A stretch of 60,000 bases of DNA, from the NCBI GenBank assembly GCA_030704615.1, contig CM060731.1, positions 30,692,001 through 30,752,000 of the forward strand. The letters run 5' to 3'. This DNA comes from Takakia lepidozioides (Eukaryota > Streptophyta > Takakiopsida > Takakiales > Takakiaceae). Each line of letters begins with the position of its first letter. Within the stretch, counting starts at the first letter, position 1. This document shows positions 30,019 through 40,800 of this stretch, piece after piece. The notes under the pieces were generated by a model. That model searched no databases. It saw nothing but the letters and a program-made list of their open reading frames with translations, and was not told the origin of the DNA. Both the position numbers and the translations under genes were made by a program.

Positions 30019-30440
30019 CTACTCTGATAAGAATGAAAAACAGGTTGAAATGTGTTGAAGAATGCCTTGGCATACATGTCCACGAGGGTATTGTTCAGAA
30101 CGACATCTGGTACAATTCCAGCTTTCACGATGCAACCATGCACCTCTTTGCCCTTTTCCAGGGCTGCCAGGCTTGCAAATGCGCATAAACGTGATGTGGT
30201 TGGGCTTCACCCCTTCCCCCATCATTTGATCATAGGTCTCCAAAGCCACCATCCCACGTCCCTGCTGTGCATCGCGTGCCATGACACAACATCTTGTTTA
30301 GCCATAGTGTTGAGAACTCCCTTCGCATCCTTGGCGTGAATCCACTTTGGATAATGTGAGTGTGCACCTGCTTTCCAGTTTCCAGACCTTTCATCTTGAT
30401 GCACTTAAGCAAGAGATAGACAACCGTAGTGAAGGCCTTC
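30019..30440 (-). pseudogene. PPR fragments
   Basis: Frames 30019-30282 and 30222-30442 carry MVALETYDQMMGEGVKPNHI, shifted KGKEVHG-type residues, and GLETGKQVHTHIIQSGFTP. These are the start and a middle part of a PPR protein joined by deletions. The intron-like cassette follows at about 30015-30060. Confidence 0.68.
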
Positions 30441-30445
30441 ATCCA

Positions 30446-31210
30446 CTAGGCCCACATGAATACACACAGAGAGAAAAGTGATATTGTTTGGCTGCATGCC
30501 CTACTGTTGCATGCGTTCAAAGAGATGCAGGGCCTCAATACCATGACCATGTTGGGCACATCCAGCAATGATCGCACTCCATGACACCACATTCCGTTCA
30601 GCCGTATTATCAAACACTTGATGTGCATCGTTCATGCTCCCACATTTGGCATACATATCAACAAGGGTATTCTCCAAAATGATATCAGATGCAATTTCAG
30701 CTTTAAGGATATCAGCATGAACCTCTTTGCCCCTTTCCAGGGCTCCTACGTTGGCATAACCATTGAGGACGCAAGTGAATGTGACCCTGTTTGGTGTCAC
30801 GCCTTCGTGTCGCAATTGCTCATAGATTTTGAGAGCCTCCTTAACATGTCCATGCTTGACACAACCTGCCATCATCTTCGACCATATATGAATGTCTCGT
30901 TCAGACATTTGATGGAATACTTGGCGTGCATCCACCAGGCTCCCACACTTGATGTACATGTTGATAACGTTGTTGAGTAGAAAGATGGTTGGCTTGGGTC
31001 CTCTTTGAATTATATGGGCATGCACCTGCTTTCCCTCTTCTAGTTTTTTCAGGTTGATGCACTCCTGCAAGAGACAGATATAGGTATTTGAGTTGGCCAC
31101 AATGCCTTGTTGGTGCAAAATGTGCAGAGCCTCTTTCAATTGTCCTGCCTTACACAGGGTCCTTACATACCCACAAGTGCCCGGAAAGCCCTTGTTGACT
31201 TCCTCTCTTA
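30446..31210 (-). CDS. PPR protein, partial, the best preserved PPR frame here
   Basis: A 212-residue frame (30501-31139) without internal stops: LKEALHILHQQGIVANSNTY, NLKKLEEGKQVHAHIIQRGP, VINMYIKCGSLVDARQVFH, IHIWSKMMAGCVKHGHVKEA, VHADILKAEIASDIILENTL and NVVSWSAIIAGCAQHGHGIE. It encodes an N-terminal stretch and five to six PPR motifs, which bind single-stranded RNA. These repeats are less alike than in the other blocks, closer to a functional PPR. After FERMQQ a stop occurs, then coding-like residues (GMQPNNITFLSVC) run on to a break near 30440. No E or DYW domain follows. It is probably a pseudogene fragment. Confidence 0.78.
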
Positions 31211-31480
31211 GTGGTGATAGTGAAGGTCCTACCCCTCTTAGCAGTCAGATATCCAGCAAACAATTGAGCCTGATCCAACCCTGCCAGCTTGCATGACTCT
31301 AAAGTATTGTTGTCGCCAATCTCTGACCAAAATACTCAAATGAATGATCTCTAGAGCAGGTTTCTTAAAAATGTTTTGAAAACAGTTTGTAGCAATTCCA
31401 TCTGTTTTAGTTGGAAATTTCAAAGACAATACCTTTTGGATTCCTGACATTGAGCGCCAAGGTGTACATCAATAGTAGAA
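31211..31480 (-). pseudogene. Possible upstream leader of the PPR frame
   Basis: The 70-residue minus frame 31238-31450 lies directly upstream of the PPR N-terminus. It could be a targeting region or upstream non-coding sequence. I see no motif that decides. Confidence 0.25.
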
Positions 31481-31960
31481 TCATAAGCAGAATATGTTTG
31501 ACAAGGTATAAAGGTCGCCAGCTCCATTTTCATCGACCAACATTATATTCCACGTGATCAAAGATCGTTGAGCATCTACACGATGGAAGAACTTCTTCAC
31601 ATGGTACATTAAACAAAAGTCACACCTTGCGATTGCGGTTGTCCCACCATCGTGAAGGGTGTTTAAAAAACTCATGCCAGCTCTGTTCTGTGCTCCAAGG
31701 TAGACGTTTGTGCTCGAAAATCCGACCTCTTTCCCCTTTTCCAGGGCTCCCAGGCTTGCACACGCATTGCAAACACAAACAAACGTGATGTGGTTGGGCT
31801 TCACCCCTTCGCGCATCATTTGCTCATAGGTCTCCAAAGCATCCCATGCTCGGTAAATCCTGCCAACATTATATTCCACGTGATCAAAGATTGTTGAGGG
31901 AAAAGCCACGGTTTGCATTGAGTAGCGAGACTGTTGAGTGCTTGCAGCTTGCAAGATGAA
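31481..31960 (-). pseudogene. PPR piece interrupted by an OSB-like motif
   Basis: The frame 31481-31954 reads LETYEQMMREGVKPNHITFV, then CNACASLGALEKGKEV (PPR). In a neighbouring frame at about 31600-31700 it reads SWHEFFKHPSRWWDNRNRKV, the W-F-P-WWDNR motif typical of OSB PDF repeats. It then returns to QRSLITWNIMLVDEN (PPR). This direct interleaving of PPR and OSB-type pieces also occurs elsewhere in the cluster. Confidence 0.65.
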
Positions 31961-32865
31961 TGATGGCGGAAAACGCAGAGCTCCTGCAGTTCAAGAACTT
32001 CAAGAACTTCAAGAACCGGGCAGTCCGGGCACGTTCCAAAAAAACTTGGCGCTTTGGGATTTTCGGGCAGGCAATCCGGGCAAATAAAAAAAAATCGCAC
32101 TTGATTCCAAAGAAATTGAGGACGACGATGACGTGTCTACGAATAAATGATTTATCCTTTATATACCAAAAGGATTATTCAATGATATATAGAAGGATAT
32201 ATAATTTTTTGTCTTTGTTATGTTCAACTCTATATTTTTCTTCACGCTGGTCATTTTGGGTATAATAGTAGTCTAGATGGTACATAGGTCTAGGACTGAT
32301 ACTTATCTTTTTTCCGATTTCTCCTCCAATAATATATACTAATCCACGGGTAAAGGATATATCAACATACTAAACAAGGTAGTTTGTTTGTTTTGTTTGT
32401 TACTTTAAGATCTCCCAAATCGCAAGGCATCTGCCCAGGTTCTTAATACCGTTGGAAAGCCCTTGATGAGTATGGATGCATCGAGGTGGTTTCATAAGTT
32501 TTGGACCTACAGTGTGGGAGATATTGAATTTCAAGTATTAGGTAGGTATGAATCAAAATGTTTATCCGTATGAAGGATAAAGATAAAGATAAGGATAAGG
32601 ATAAGAGTAAAGTTAAATGAAAAAGGTACATCCGGGTAAATCATTAATCCTTATCCTAATTTATCTGTAGGGTCAATGATTTACCGCAACATTGCAAAGT
32701 TATTTTTTTCTCAAATTTACCCTCCAAGAACATATATATGCAATCCATAGGTAAAGGGTTTATAGCAATAATTCACCGTTCATAATATGGGTAAGGATAA
32801 GTATAGAGAGTCGAGAGAGAAAACTCCGGCCTGAACCGGCGTAACTAAGAGCCAATTCGCCTCAC
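31961..32865. repeat. Simple and short tandem repeats
   Basis: TTCAAGAAC is repeated three times near 31990-32015. GATAAG/GATAAA tandem units lie near 32575-32610. A block at about 32320-32365 (CCTCCAATAATATATAC..., GGTAAAGGATATATC) recurs in diverged form at about 32720-32770. No gene is visible. Confidence 0.55.
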
Positions 32866-32940
32866 GGCTACTGCCCCCTTTCAGGGATGGGCACTATAAA
32901 GATAGTAGGCTGACACTGGGTAACCAGAGGACATGGGTAT

Positions 32941-33420
32941 CTAGGGAGCCGAGGGGAGGTTGGATTCAAGTTGCCACTTATTAGTGATAATAATTGTGAG
33001 GGAGCGGAGCGCCGTAAGGTGGATAGCCTTGAAGCATTTATGTATGGGGGAGATAGGGATATTAAAGTTTTTGTGTAATGCGGTAATACTGGCGTTGTGC
33101 ATGCCACCTCTAGTACCAACAGTGAGGACGGTTAGTGGCCCAGCGTTCCAACCTTGTTGGCGGATTGCGAGGATGAGCGGGGCGTACTTCAGTCGTTTGT
33201 CTAAGGTGGAGGAGTTGGGGTAACGATCACATGTGGCAATATGTAAATTTGACAAAGTGGATGGTGAGGTTTTGGGACGGGGCAGAGGGCAGGGGCGTTT
33301 ATGGGTAAGCCCTGGACAAACAAGATGTCTGGGCATAGTCTGGCGGAGCAAGTACAAGGTGAGTGGGGCAGATACAGAGGAGTAACCATGGCGGGACAGT
33401 ATGGTCTGGGGGTCTACCCC
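32941..33420 (-). pseudogene. Retroelement C-terminal fragment, uncertain family
   Basis: The minus frame 32941-33357 reads KYAPLILAIRQQGWNAGPLT, then VLTVGTRGGMHNASITALHK, with a Lys/Asn-rich end (TIIITNKWQLESN). Similar KYxPLxxxIxxxGW...VGxRG ends occur at the C-terminus of certain non-LTR retroelement proteins, but I cannot place it with certainty. Upstream residues (INAGVDPQTILSRHG) lie in another frame. Confidence 0.42.
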
Positions 33421-34020
33421 GGCGTTAATGAGTGAAAACCATTTGGTTTCAGTGCGGTTTATGAGAAGTTTATGAATGTGGCAGGAGTGAGTAAGTATGA
33501 ATATAAGTATAAGTGATAAGTATAAATCAAATATGTTTCCGTATGAAGGGTAAGGGTAAATAAAAAAAGTATGATTTAGCTAAATTTACCTAGTGAATAG
33601 ATTAGCGTACCCCGCGTAATGTGCAGGTGATAAGATGGCGAAGGGCTCTTCAAAAGAGCATTGTGCACATAGGCGGGGGGGGGGGTCTCATTGAAAGGGT
33701 AAGAACTCATGCAACACAACATGACACTTGTGGAATCAGACATTGACGAGCAGCAGGCACACTGAACCAGAGGACCAAACTAAACCAAATTGAACCACGC
33801 TGAACCAAACTGCTTCACCAAACCATAACAAACATTTCACATCCGCGATCACATAGGAGAACATGATGACGGTTTGGATCGGTGAACCTCTGAAATGGTG
33901 TGCGTCAACGTATACCATTTTACATGGCCAAATTTCTAGATTCAAAGGAAACACCATTATACTTGACCTCATATCCATATGCAAAGCCTACTTGAGAGAT
34001 ATTTTAATTTATTTTATCAT
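33421..34020. other. Non-coding with GAACCAAAC-type tandem repeats
   Basis: An array of short TGAACCAAAC-like repeats lies at about 33770-33825. An imperfect palindrome (AAATGGTGTGCGTCAACGTA...) lies at about 33893-33922 and resembles the palindromes at 34.05-34.31 kb. A run of ten G's is at about 33675-33687. No gene is seen. Confidence 0.6.
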
Positions 34021-34026
34021 TTTTTC

Positions 34027-34330
34027 GGTTGGTTGAAAAAATGGTGTGCATCAACGCACACCATTTCGTAGACGCACGTTTTTTTTTTTGTTTTTTTTTT
34101 CCAAAAAACAAATGTTTTGTTTTTTGTTTTTTTTCTTTTCTTCCCCGGTTGGTTGAAAAAATGGTGTGCATCAACGCACACCATTTCGTAGACGCACGTT
34201 TTTTTTTTGTTTTTTTTTTTCCAAAAAACAAAATGTTTTGTTTTTTGTTTTTTTTCTTTTCTTCCCCGGTTGGTTGAAAAAATGGTGTGCGTTAACGCAC
34301 ACCATTTTGTTGACGCACACCTTGGTCGAA
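34027..34330. repeat. Tandem array with a 120-bp period and a hairpin palindrome
   Basis: Units start at 34027, 34147 and 34268 (GGTTGGTTGAAAAAATGG). Each unit holds a palindrome, ATGGTGTGC...GCACACCAT, then a run of T, a TTTTGTTT block and CTTTTCTTCCCC. In the third unit the palindrome extends to a perfect 26-base inverted repeat (34281-34306) centred on TTAA. A fourth, imperfect copy of the palindrome lies near 33895. Confidence 0.85.
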
Positions 34331-35158
34331 TCTGCAAGAATGCTTTGTGCTTGACTGGCACATACAATGTAAATTTTGCATCCGGGAAATGGTCGGGTGT
34401 ACACAATCATGACATCCACATCTGTTTTCCAAAAGGCTTATCCCGATTTTGTTACCATGTTGTCAACTATTCTGGGAAAAAGAAGGAAGTTTGTTCCATG
34501 TAAGCATTTGCGTAGGAGCACTTTGGCATTGCAGAACAAATATTTCGCTTGCCATTCAGTGTTTCTTCTCTGCGTAATTGAAACAAGGGATGGATGCAAA
34601 TGCACCACTACTCGCATTGTGTGTCTGAAAATGAATATTTCCTTGCTATGCTTTAATATGAAGACATTTTTCTGAAGAGATATGTGTTCAAGTACGTGAG
34701 ACCTGGTGCGGTATATGGATTGTTCCAATAGAAAAAGTGACGCTATACCAAAGTCTGTGTTGGAACAATGCAATTATTTGGCAATAAGATAGTCACAACA
34801 ATCTTTATGGGTGTAATGCACTCATTCAATTCTTACTCTGTCGGTTTCATTGAAAAAGGCAACAGAATTCGCCACTATAGATCGAACATTTCCCACGGTT
34901 ATTGGCCCCTCGGGTATAGGTGCCATTTCTATAGCCACATGCTATGTACACTCATGCTGATGTGGCGTGAACGTAGGCTGTCATGGCGCTTGAGTCTGGG
35001 CTCGCCGTGTCAGCAAAGCGTGAGCCTGGGCTCACACACTCACGGCCCACGCCATAGCGTCTTCAAACAATGAATTTCTAATGCATTACAAAGGGCACAA
35101 ACTATGTCTATTTTGCACCGGGCAAAAGTGGCCGGACATCTCTCGGCTTCTTTCTGAC
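34331..35158. other. Unidentified, possibly duplicated coding-like residues
   Basis: The plus-strand frame 34207-34503 ends with GTYNVNFASGKWSGVH. At about 35080-35150 another plus frame gives GTNYVYFAPGKSGRTS, which looks like the same motif. Between them lies a block with GTGAGC...GCTCAC symmetry near 35020. I cannot assign a function. Confidence 0.3.
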
Positions 35159-36425
35159 CTTTTTTATTTTTTATTTTTTAATTATAGAGAATGGGGCGGA
35201 GCCCATTTAATCAAATTAAGAAATGAGGAAAAATAACCTTGTGGGGGCCATTAGACAATACAATTGGGGAACTCCCCATAGCACCACTATGGGGAGCTAA
35301 GATAACCAGTCATGGTTTACTGAATGAATCAGCAGCTGAAAAACCAGACCTAAGAACAAACCACTAAGGCATAAATCAAAGAAGAAGATTCTACCATCTA
35401 TGCCAAAAGCAAAACAACGAGCCTGCAGAACAACAAAGCAAGGGAGAACAGAGCATCAAAACTATGGATCTGAGGGCTTCAAAAGTTAAGTGAGCTTTAA
35501 TCTTGGAATTCCTGTTCTTCCTATGTTTCCAGTTTTGGTCTTCCTCGAAGTCCAAAGGCGAGGGCCAGAGACTGGAGGGGCCACCATTGGTCGGGGACAA
35601 GGAGGGTAAAGAGCATTTATCCCCATCTCTGGTGCAGATGATGTCTCGCCAACCCCACGAAGCATCGAACTCTTGAAGTAGCCTGGCCCGTTTCTCTTGA
35701 GTACATCTGCAAAGAGCTACAACCAAGCGCCCCCAAGCCTTCTTCCCCTCAACACATAGATAAAAAAAGATCCTCTTAAGCACCGCTCTAAGACAAGGGA
35801 ATTCGCTATCATACCAATTAGCACACCTGGACTTCCAAATATGCCAGAGTGTAAGAGAATGAACGGAAGACCAGACTTGGCACCTATGCCAGATGCTTGT
35901 TCCCTGTAAATTAAGCAAATGAATGGAAGCCACATTGGAATGAACAATTTTCCACGGGGCGCAGAAGGTAGAAAAAGGCCATGCTCCAGGGTTTCCATGT
36001 CCCTAGCTAGACACGTTTTGCAGAGAAGAGGGGGGTTAGAGACATATGCACCAAAAGGAAGGATTTTATGAGCCAGTTTCCATAGAAAGCCAGAGGTTTT
36101 GGCTGAGAGATGTTTCAGCCAAGTAATCTTCCAAACTGCTGCCCAGTCTGTGCCTGGATCCAAGAAGCCCCTCCACTTCTTCTCCCATTTACAATTCAAA
36201 GGGCGAGAAGGGTGTATCAGGGAATAAACAAGTTTGGCCCAGTAACCAAAAAAAGGATCCTTCTTCTTAGACATCCATCTCCACTCTCCTGGATCAAAGG
36301 GTAGATCGACCGGCCGTTTGACATCAAACCAATGCAAATCAACCTTAGAGAACCAATCCTGCCAGCCAACCTGAGGGTTGACCCAACTCCCCCACATTCT
36401 TGCTTGTTGTTTGATCGGCTTCATG
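35159..36425 (-). mobile_element. 5'-truncated LINE, copy 2 (3' end)
   Basis: The left end on the plus strand is a T-rich tract (TTTTTTATTTTTTATTTTTT), which is the A-rich tail of a minus-strand element. Frames 35717-36424 and 35391-35933 carry the zf-RVT region: VDLPFDPGEWRWMSKKKDPF, WKITWLKHLSAKTSGFLWKL, AHKILPFGAYV, then LWHIWKSRCANW and the C-terminal tail. Only the last part of ORF2 remains, typical of incomplete reverse transcription. It is the same family as the LINE at 17-24 kb, on the opposite strand. The block GCGGAGCCCATTTAATCAAATTA near its end resembles copy 3. Confidence 0.85.
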
Positions 36426-36429
36426 CATT

Positions 36430-37805
36430 AGGTGATGATAGATCGGTTTAATTGGCTTTGTTGTCTCTACATTTCCCTTTCTTTAAGGGGTTCTATTTCT
36501 CCACTTAGTTCTTGTTAACTCTTGTACAGTCAGCTCATTTCCGTCTTTTATAAAGATTTACATAGTTTCCTTAGAAAAATCAAGAGCACACTTTTGGTAG
36601 GGATCATTTGTAGTCAGCAGAGGCAGAGGTAAGCGCGACACAAGAATTACAACTCCATCTACCTTGCCATACTGACCCAGATGGAGATCACAAACTTTCC
36701 AACTTATTATACAACCTAGCCATGCAAGAGTTGAACATACAAAGAAAATCCAAAGCACATGGTATACTGATCTCCAGATAATTCCCTAGTACCCAAAAGC
36801 ACCCAACGAAAGCACGGTGTTGAGGACATTCTACTTTGTCTCTAGAGCCCTGGCCGGTGTTCCAATGTAACCTCCCCTTGACTATGCCACAAATGACTAA
36901 CATGCTGCTGCTCTGCACACGTTTGATTGTCCAGATTTGAATCAAGGGATTTCCATTCACACTCAAGAGATTACAATTTCTTCATTCTTTGCCTGGCCTC
37001 AACGACTACCCTAGACATGAACATTCCAAAAACCTGCAATCCGTGTGCCCTCCCTCCCTCCCTTGCGCAACTGGAGCTCGCAACAATAATTATTGAAACT
37101 ATTGGAACTATTGGATGACATGAAAAACTACAGCAGTCACAGTAAGCAAAGTTTAATTAACTACAGGTGATTCATAGCTCTGAAGGAATCATAACACTCC
37201 ATCCCCCTTTTCAAATTGCGGCAGAAGTTGGATTCTCTCAAAATCCTCCACTCTGAGAGCACGATACTCCATTCAGCAGAAGGCCTGAATTAGTATTCTG
37301 CACGCAAAATTTGACACTAAACAAACACAATTCAACTGTGATCTCAAAGGACTTCAAACCATGGCCAGCTTCAAAAGAACTTGTCCCAGCACTTGTAGAC
37401 AATATTATTGCAGTATGCGAAAGTGTCGGCAACTCCCCCTTGCTTTTTCCATGTCCAGCAACACCAGTGTCATGGCAGGCTGAAAGATTCCAACCTGATG
37501 ATATCAGTGGGACAATGCATGAGAAATTGGATCTGTTTCCTACAACAGCTGGAAGATATAGATATCACCTCAGGCATGAGGAACAGAAGTCTGAAGACAT
37601 AGTAAGCTGTAACTTATCGAAACATATTCAGACCTAAGTTTTTCTATTCATGTGTTGTCAACTGTCCCTTGGAACCAAGTTCATAAGACAATCAGAAGGC
37701 ACTATGGCACGAAGTAACAGGCACGCGTTTGATCACACGCTCAAACAGATTGAGAAACAGATGAAACATACGTCTCAAAGATTTGTTCTGGATGATTGTG
37801 GAGCT
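36430..37805. other. Intergenic, downstream of the NodGS gene
   Basis: About 1.4 kb with no assignable gene. The ORFs here lack recognisable motifs. The 3' untranslated region and poly(A) site of the minus-strand NodGS gene should lie at its right end; no single signal stands out. Confidence 0.55.
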
Positions 37806-40800
37806 TCAGTAACGCTCAACCAACAGCTCCACTGCATCTTGTCTCCCTTTGTAGAATTTGACCTCAGCCTTCAGTGCAAGAAACAAACATGGTTGCAATA
37901 TTAATGGAGTGCCATGTCCTCACTTAGTCAACACCCTAGTTAGAGCATGGTAACAACCATCATCAATGACTCACTGTAGGTGCACCAAACTCTACCTCCA
38001 ATTGGAAGAATACCGATCTTTAAATGAATGGAGTTCACATTCTTCATACTAACCTTACGAACAGCAGATATTGCAGTAACCAATGGAGCACCGAGAAGTT
38101 CCTGGAGGACCACATCGGCTTCCAGGGCTTCAACAGCTTGCTCCAGTGCATCCGGCAGACGCTTGACCTTCCCTGTCTCCAGTTCCGTTGGATTGACATC
38201 TACCCACCAATACCAATAGACTAATTAACTAAACAATGCAAGGTCAAAAATTCAGTTTGCGGAGAGAAGGACCGATGGCAATGTGTCCTCATCATTCATT
38301 TCAGTTCAGTTCTCAAGCCTGTGAAGTGATGTTGAAATAGACTAAATAGCAAGAAGGGCTCTACACACATGCCCATGTCTTTAAGGTGACATAAAATACC
38401 TAATAATTACCTGACATCAACGAAATGCCCTTCTTTTATTTCTTAAAGAACGAAGAACTCACCAATCGGCTCTGGCAATTGAAGGTGCTTGCGTAAGCCA
38501 TCCATACCAGCCGCAAGGATGGCTGCTAAGCCTAGGTGTGGGTTAGCACATCCATCAAATGATCTGAACTCAAAATTGCTGACCAAATCTCCAGCGGTCC
38601 CTGGAGGGCTGGTAGTGCGTAACGATGCCTCCCGATTCTCCCGTCCCCAGCAATGGTAAGCCCCACTCCATGTGCTTGGTTGAATGCGCTCATAACTGCA
38701 CCCCCAATGAAGCTCAAATGCATAAAGGGACGACTTGATATAAATAGGAAGACACTGAGGAACTTTCTGGGTTTTTCTAACTATATACAATCATCATTAT
38801 CCATCCAATCTCACATCTTCAGCAACCCGAAGTCTTTACCATTGACACATTGCTAACACAAGGGAAAAATATGCAACAAAAGGCAAGCGTCTTTCAGCGA
38901 CGACTTACACGTATATGTTCTAGCTGCCAGAGACTCTAACTATGGTATAAGTAGGGAATGCAATCACTTGGTATGCAAACAGAGGAGAAGAAAATGATGA
39001 GAAGATTTCCCAACCTATTAGGGTTTGGAGCTGTGAATGCCAGAAGTGCTGGGAGATGATGGAAAACACCAGCCAAGAACTCTTGGCCCATCTGCGACAT
39101 ACCGTGCTTGGCACTGGAGGCATCCTTGCCCATGAACACATTGGTATCCCCTCGCCATATGCTTATGTGCACATGTGAACCACTCCCTGCATCAGCAGCA
39201 TAATATCTGCAATTGGCCAAGGACACACTAGTAAAGAACGCAGGATGAAAGGAAGCCCAGGAATGCACACAAGAAGAAAACGAGGATTCACTTTTCAAAG
39301 TGTACCAAATTCCAAAAAATCTCCGGGGCTTCTGTTTCTCGCTGAAGAACACCTTAGACTACCTTATTAGTGCAATAAGACAGGCCCACCTAGGACTGTG
39401 TTTTAGTCTCACAGGGTACAGGATGTGCACTATTCCAGGCATATCTGTTTGAGCCGAATGTGCCAACTCCCAATACATGTCAAGACTTACTTTGGTAGAA
39501 ATGTTGCATGAAGAAGAGATTTGCTGGCTATAGCTGTCACAGTCTCCCGTACAAAGAGCAGATTGTCAGCAGCTGAGAGGCATGGACTAAAAGCTATTGC
39601 CATCTCGAACTGCCCCCCACCTGCCTCACAATGCATCTGCCACACACCCGAAACTCTCATGTCACTGATCCAAATTGGAGCACAAAATAGCATACCATCT
39701 CTCAGAGCAACAACTGACGCAAGCTCTTGGAAGTAGGAGGGATGGAGTTCTTGTATTCTCTGGTCCATTTTACAAGTTTAGGAGTTCAGAATCACCTTGC
39801 ATCTTCCTGTCTTGCAGGTCTAGCTTGCTTGAGAGAATGCTGCAAATCAACACCATGGGGGAAATGTTTGGAGGTAATCTAAGATGCTAAACTGTCAGCA
39901 TATAGTACACCTTATGTTAAGAAAACTTGACCACCCAAATGGAATTGGACACAGCTGCCACCCAGTCATTCTGGGTTCAAATCCTAGATACCGTCAACTA
40001 GTAGGTCTGCTTGGCAACTTATCACAATGTTTCTTAGAAAGAGTTAAAGTTTTCCTCTCACTTTAAGGGGCCTGAATTATGAATGGTTGCTCATGGGAAT
40101 TTCCCTGTTTGAAAAAAGGACTAGTTGGCTGGTTCAACTCATGCACATTTGGCCCAGTGGGCCTCCATGGACATTATATATGTATATGATATGTTTGTAA
40201 ATTCATACAGTCAAGTTAAACTTCCAAATACCTGCTCAACCTGTACATCCAAAGATGACAGGGAATTGTAGATCTCAGAAAGAATAGGAGAAGCAGCATT
40301 GAAGCCCGCAGAAGAGCAATAGGGGGTGCTGTCCAGTCCCTCCCATCTCTTTGGCCTGCAATCAAATGAATGTCACTATTTACGTTTCCTTGACAGTTAC
40401 AAATATACCACCCCAGAACATCGTGTTAGTGTCATCCATGTACATTATGCTCAATCCCACTCGCCTTGCACTGACCACGATTTCAGCCCTAGTCTCTAGT
40501 AGGTTACTAGAAAACAGTCTTCAATCTTCATTAGTGATGGAATAACAAGAATAAGCTGGCAGAAGGTAAACCTCCTTGCCAATGTCTGAGCCACTACCTC
40601 CTATTTTAAGGTGGCAAGTATGTCTTGCAGACAGTGTGCCTTCAAGGAAATCTTGATGTGGTGGCTCCCCCAAAAGATGAAGATTACCCCAAATATTTGG
40701 TTTGGTGGGGAAACTGTCCCTGCCTACACAGTTTGGTGGTGCAGCTCATGTAGGCTAATGTGGAATTTATACCTACCTTGTGGTGCCAGTCTTTCACAAG

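Noticed and set aside
34004-34420. Lys/His-rich minus-strand ORFs over the 120-bp array
   Set aside because: They are produced by the tandem repeat and its T runs; the repeated residues follow the DNA period and show no domain.
37311-37637. Plus-strand ORF of 108 residues downstream of NodGS
   Set aside because: It has no motif or homologue I can name, and its placement fits the NodGS 3' untranslated region on the other strand. Kept out of the gene list.
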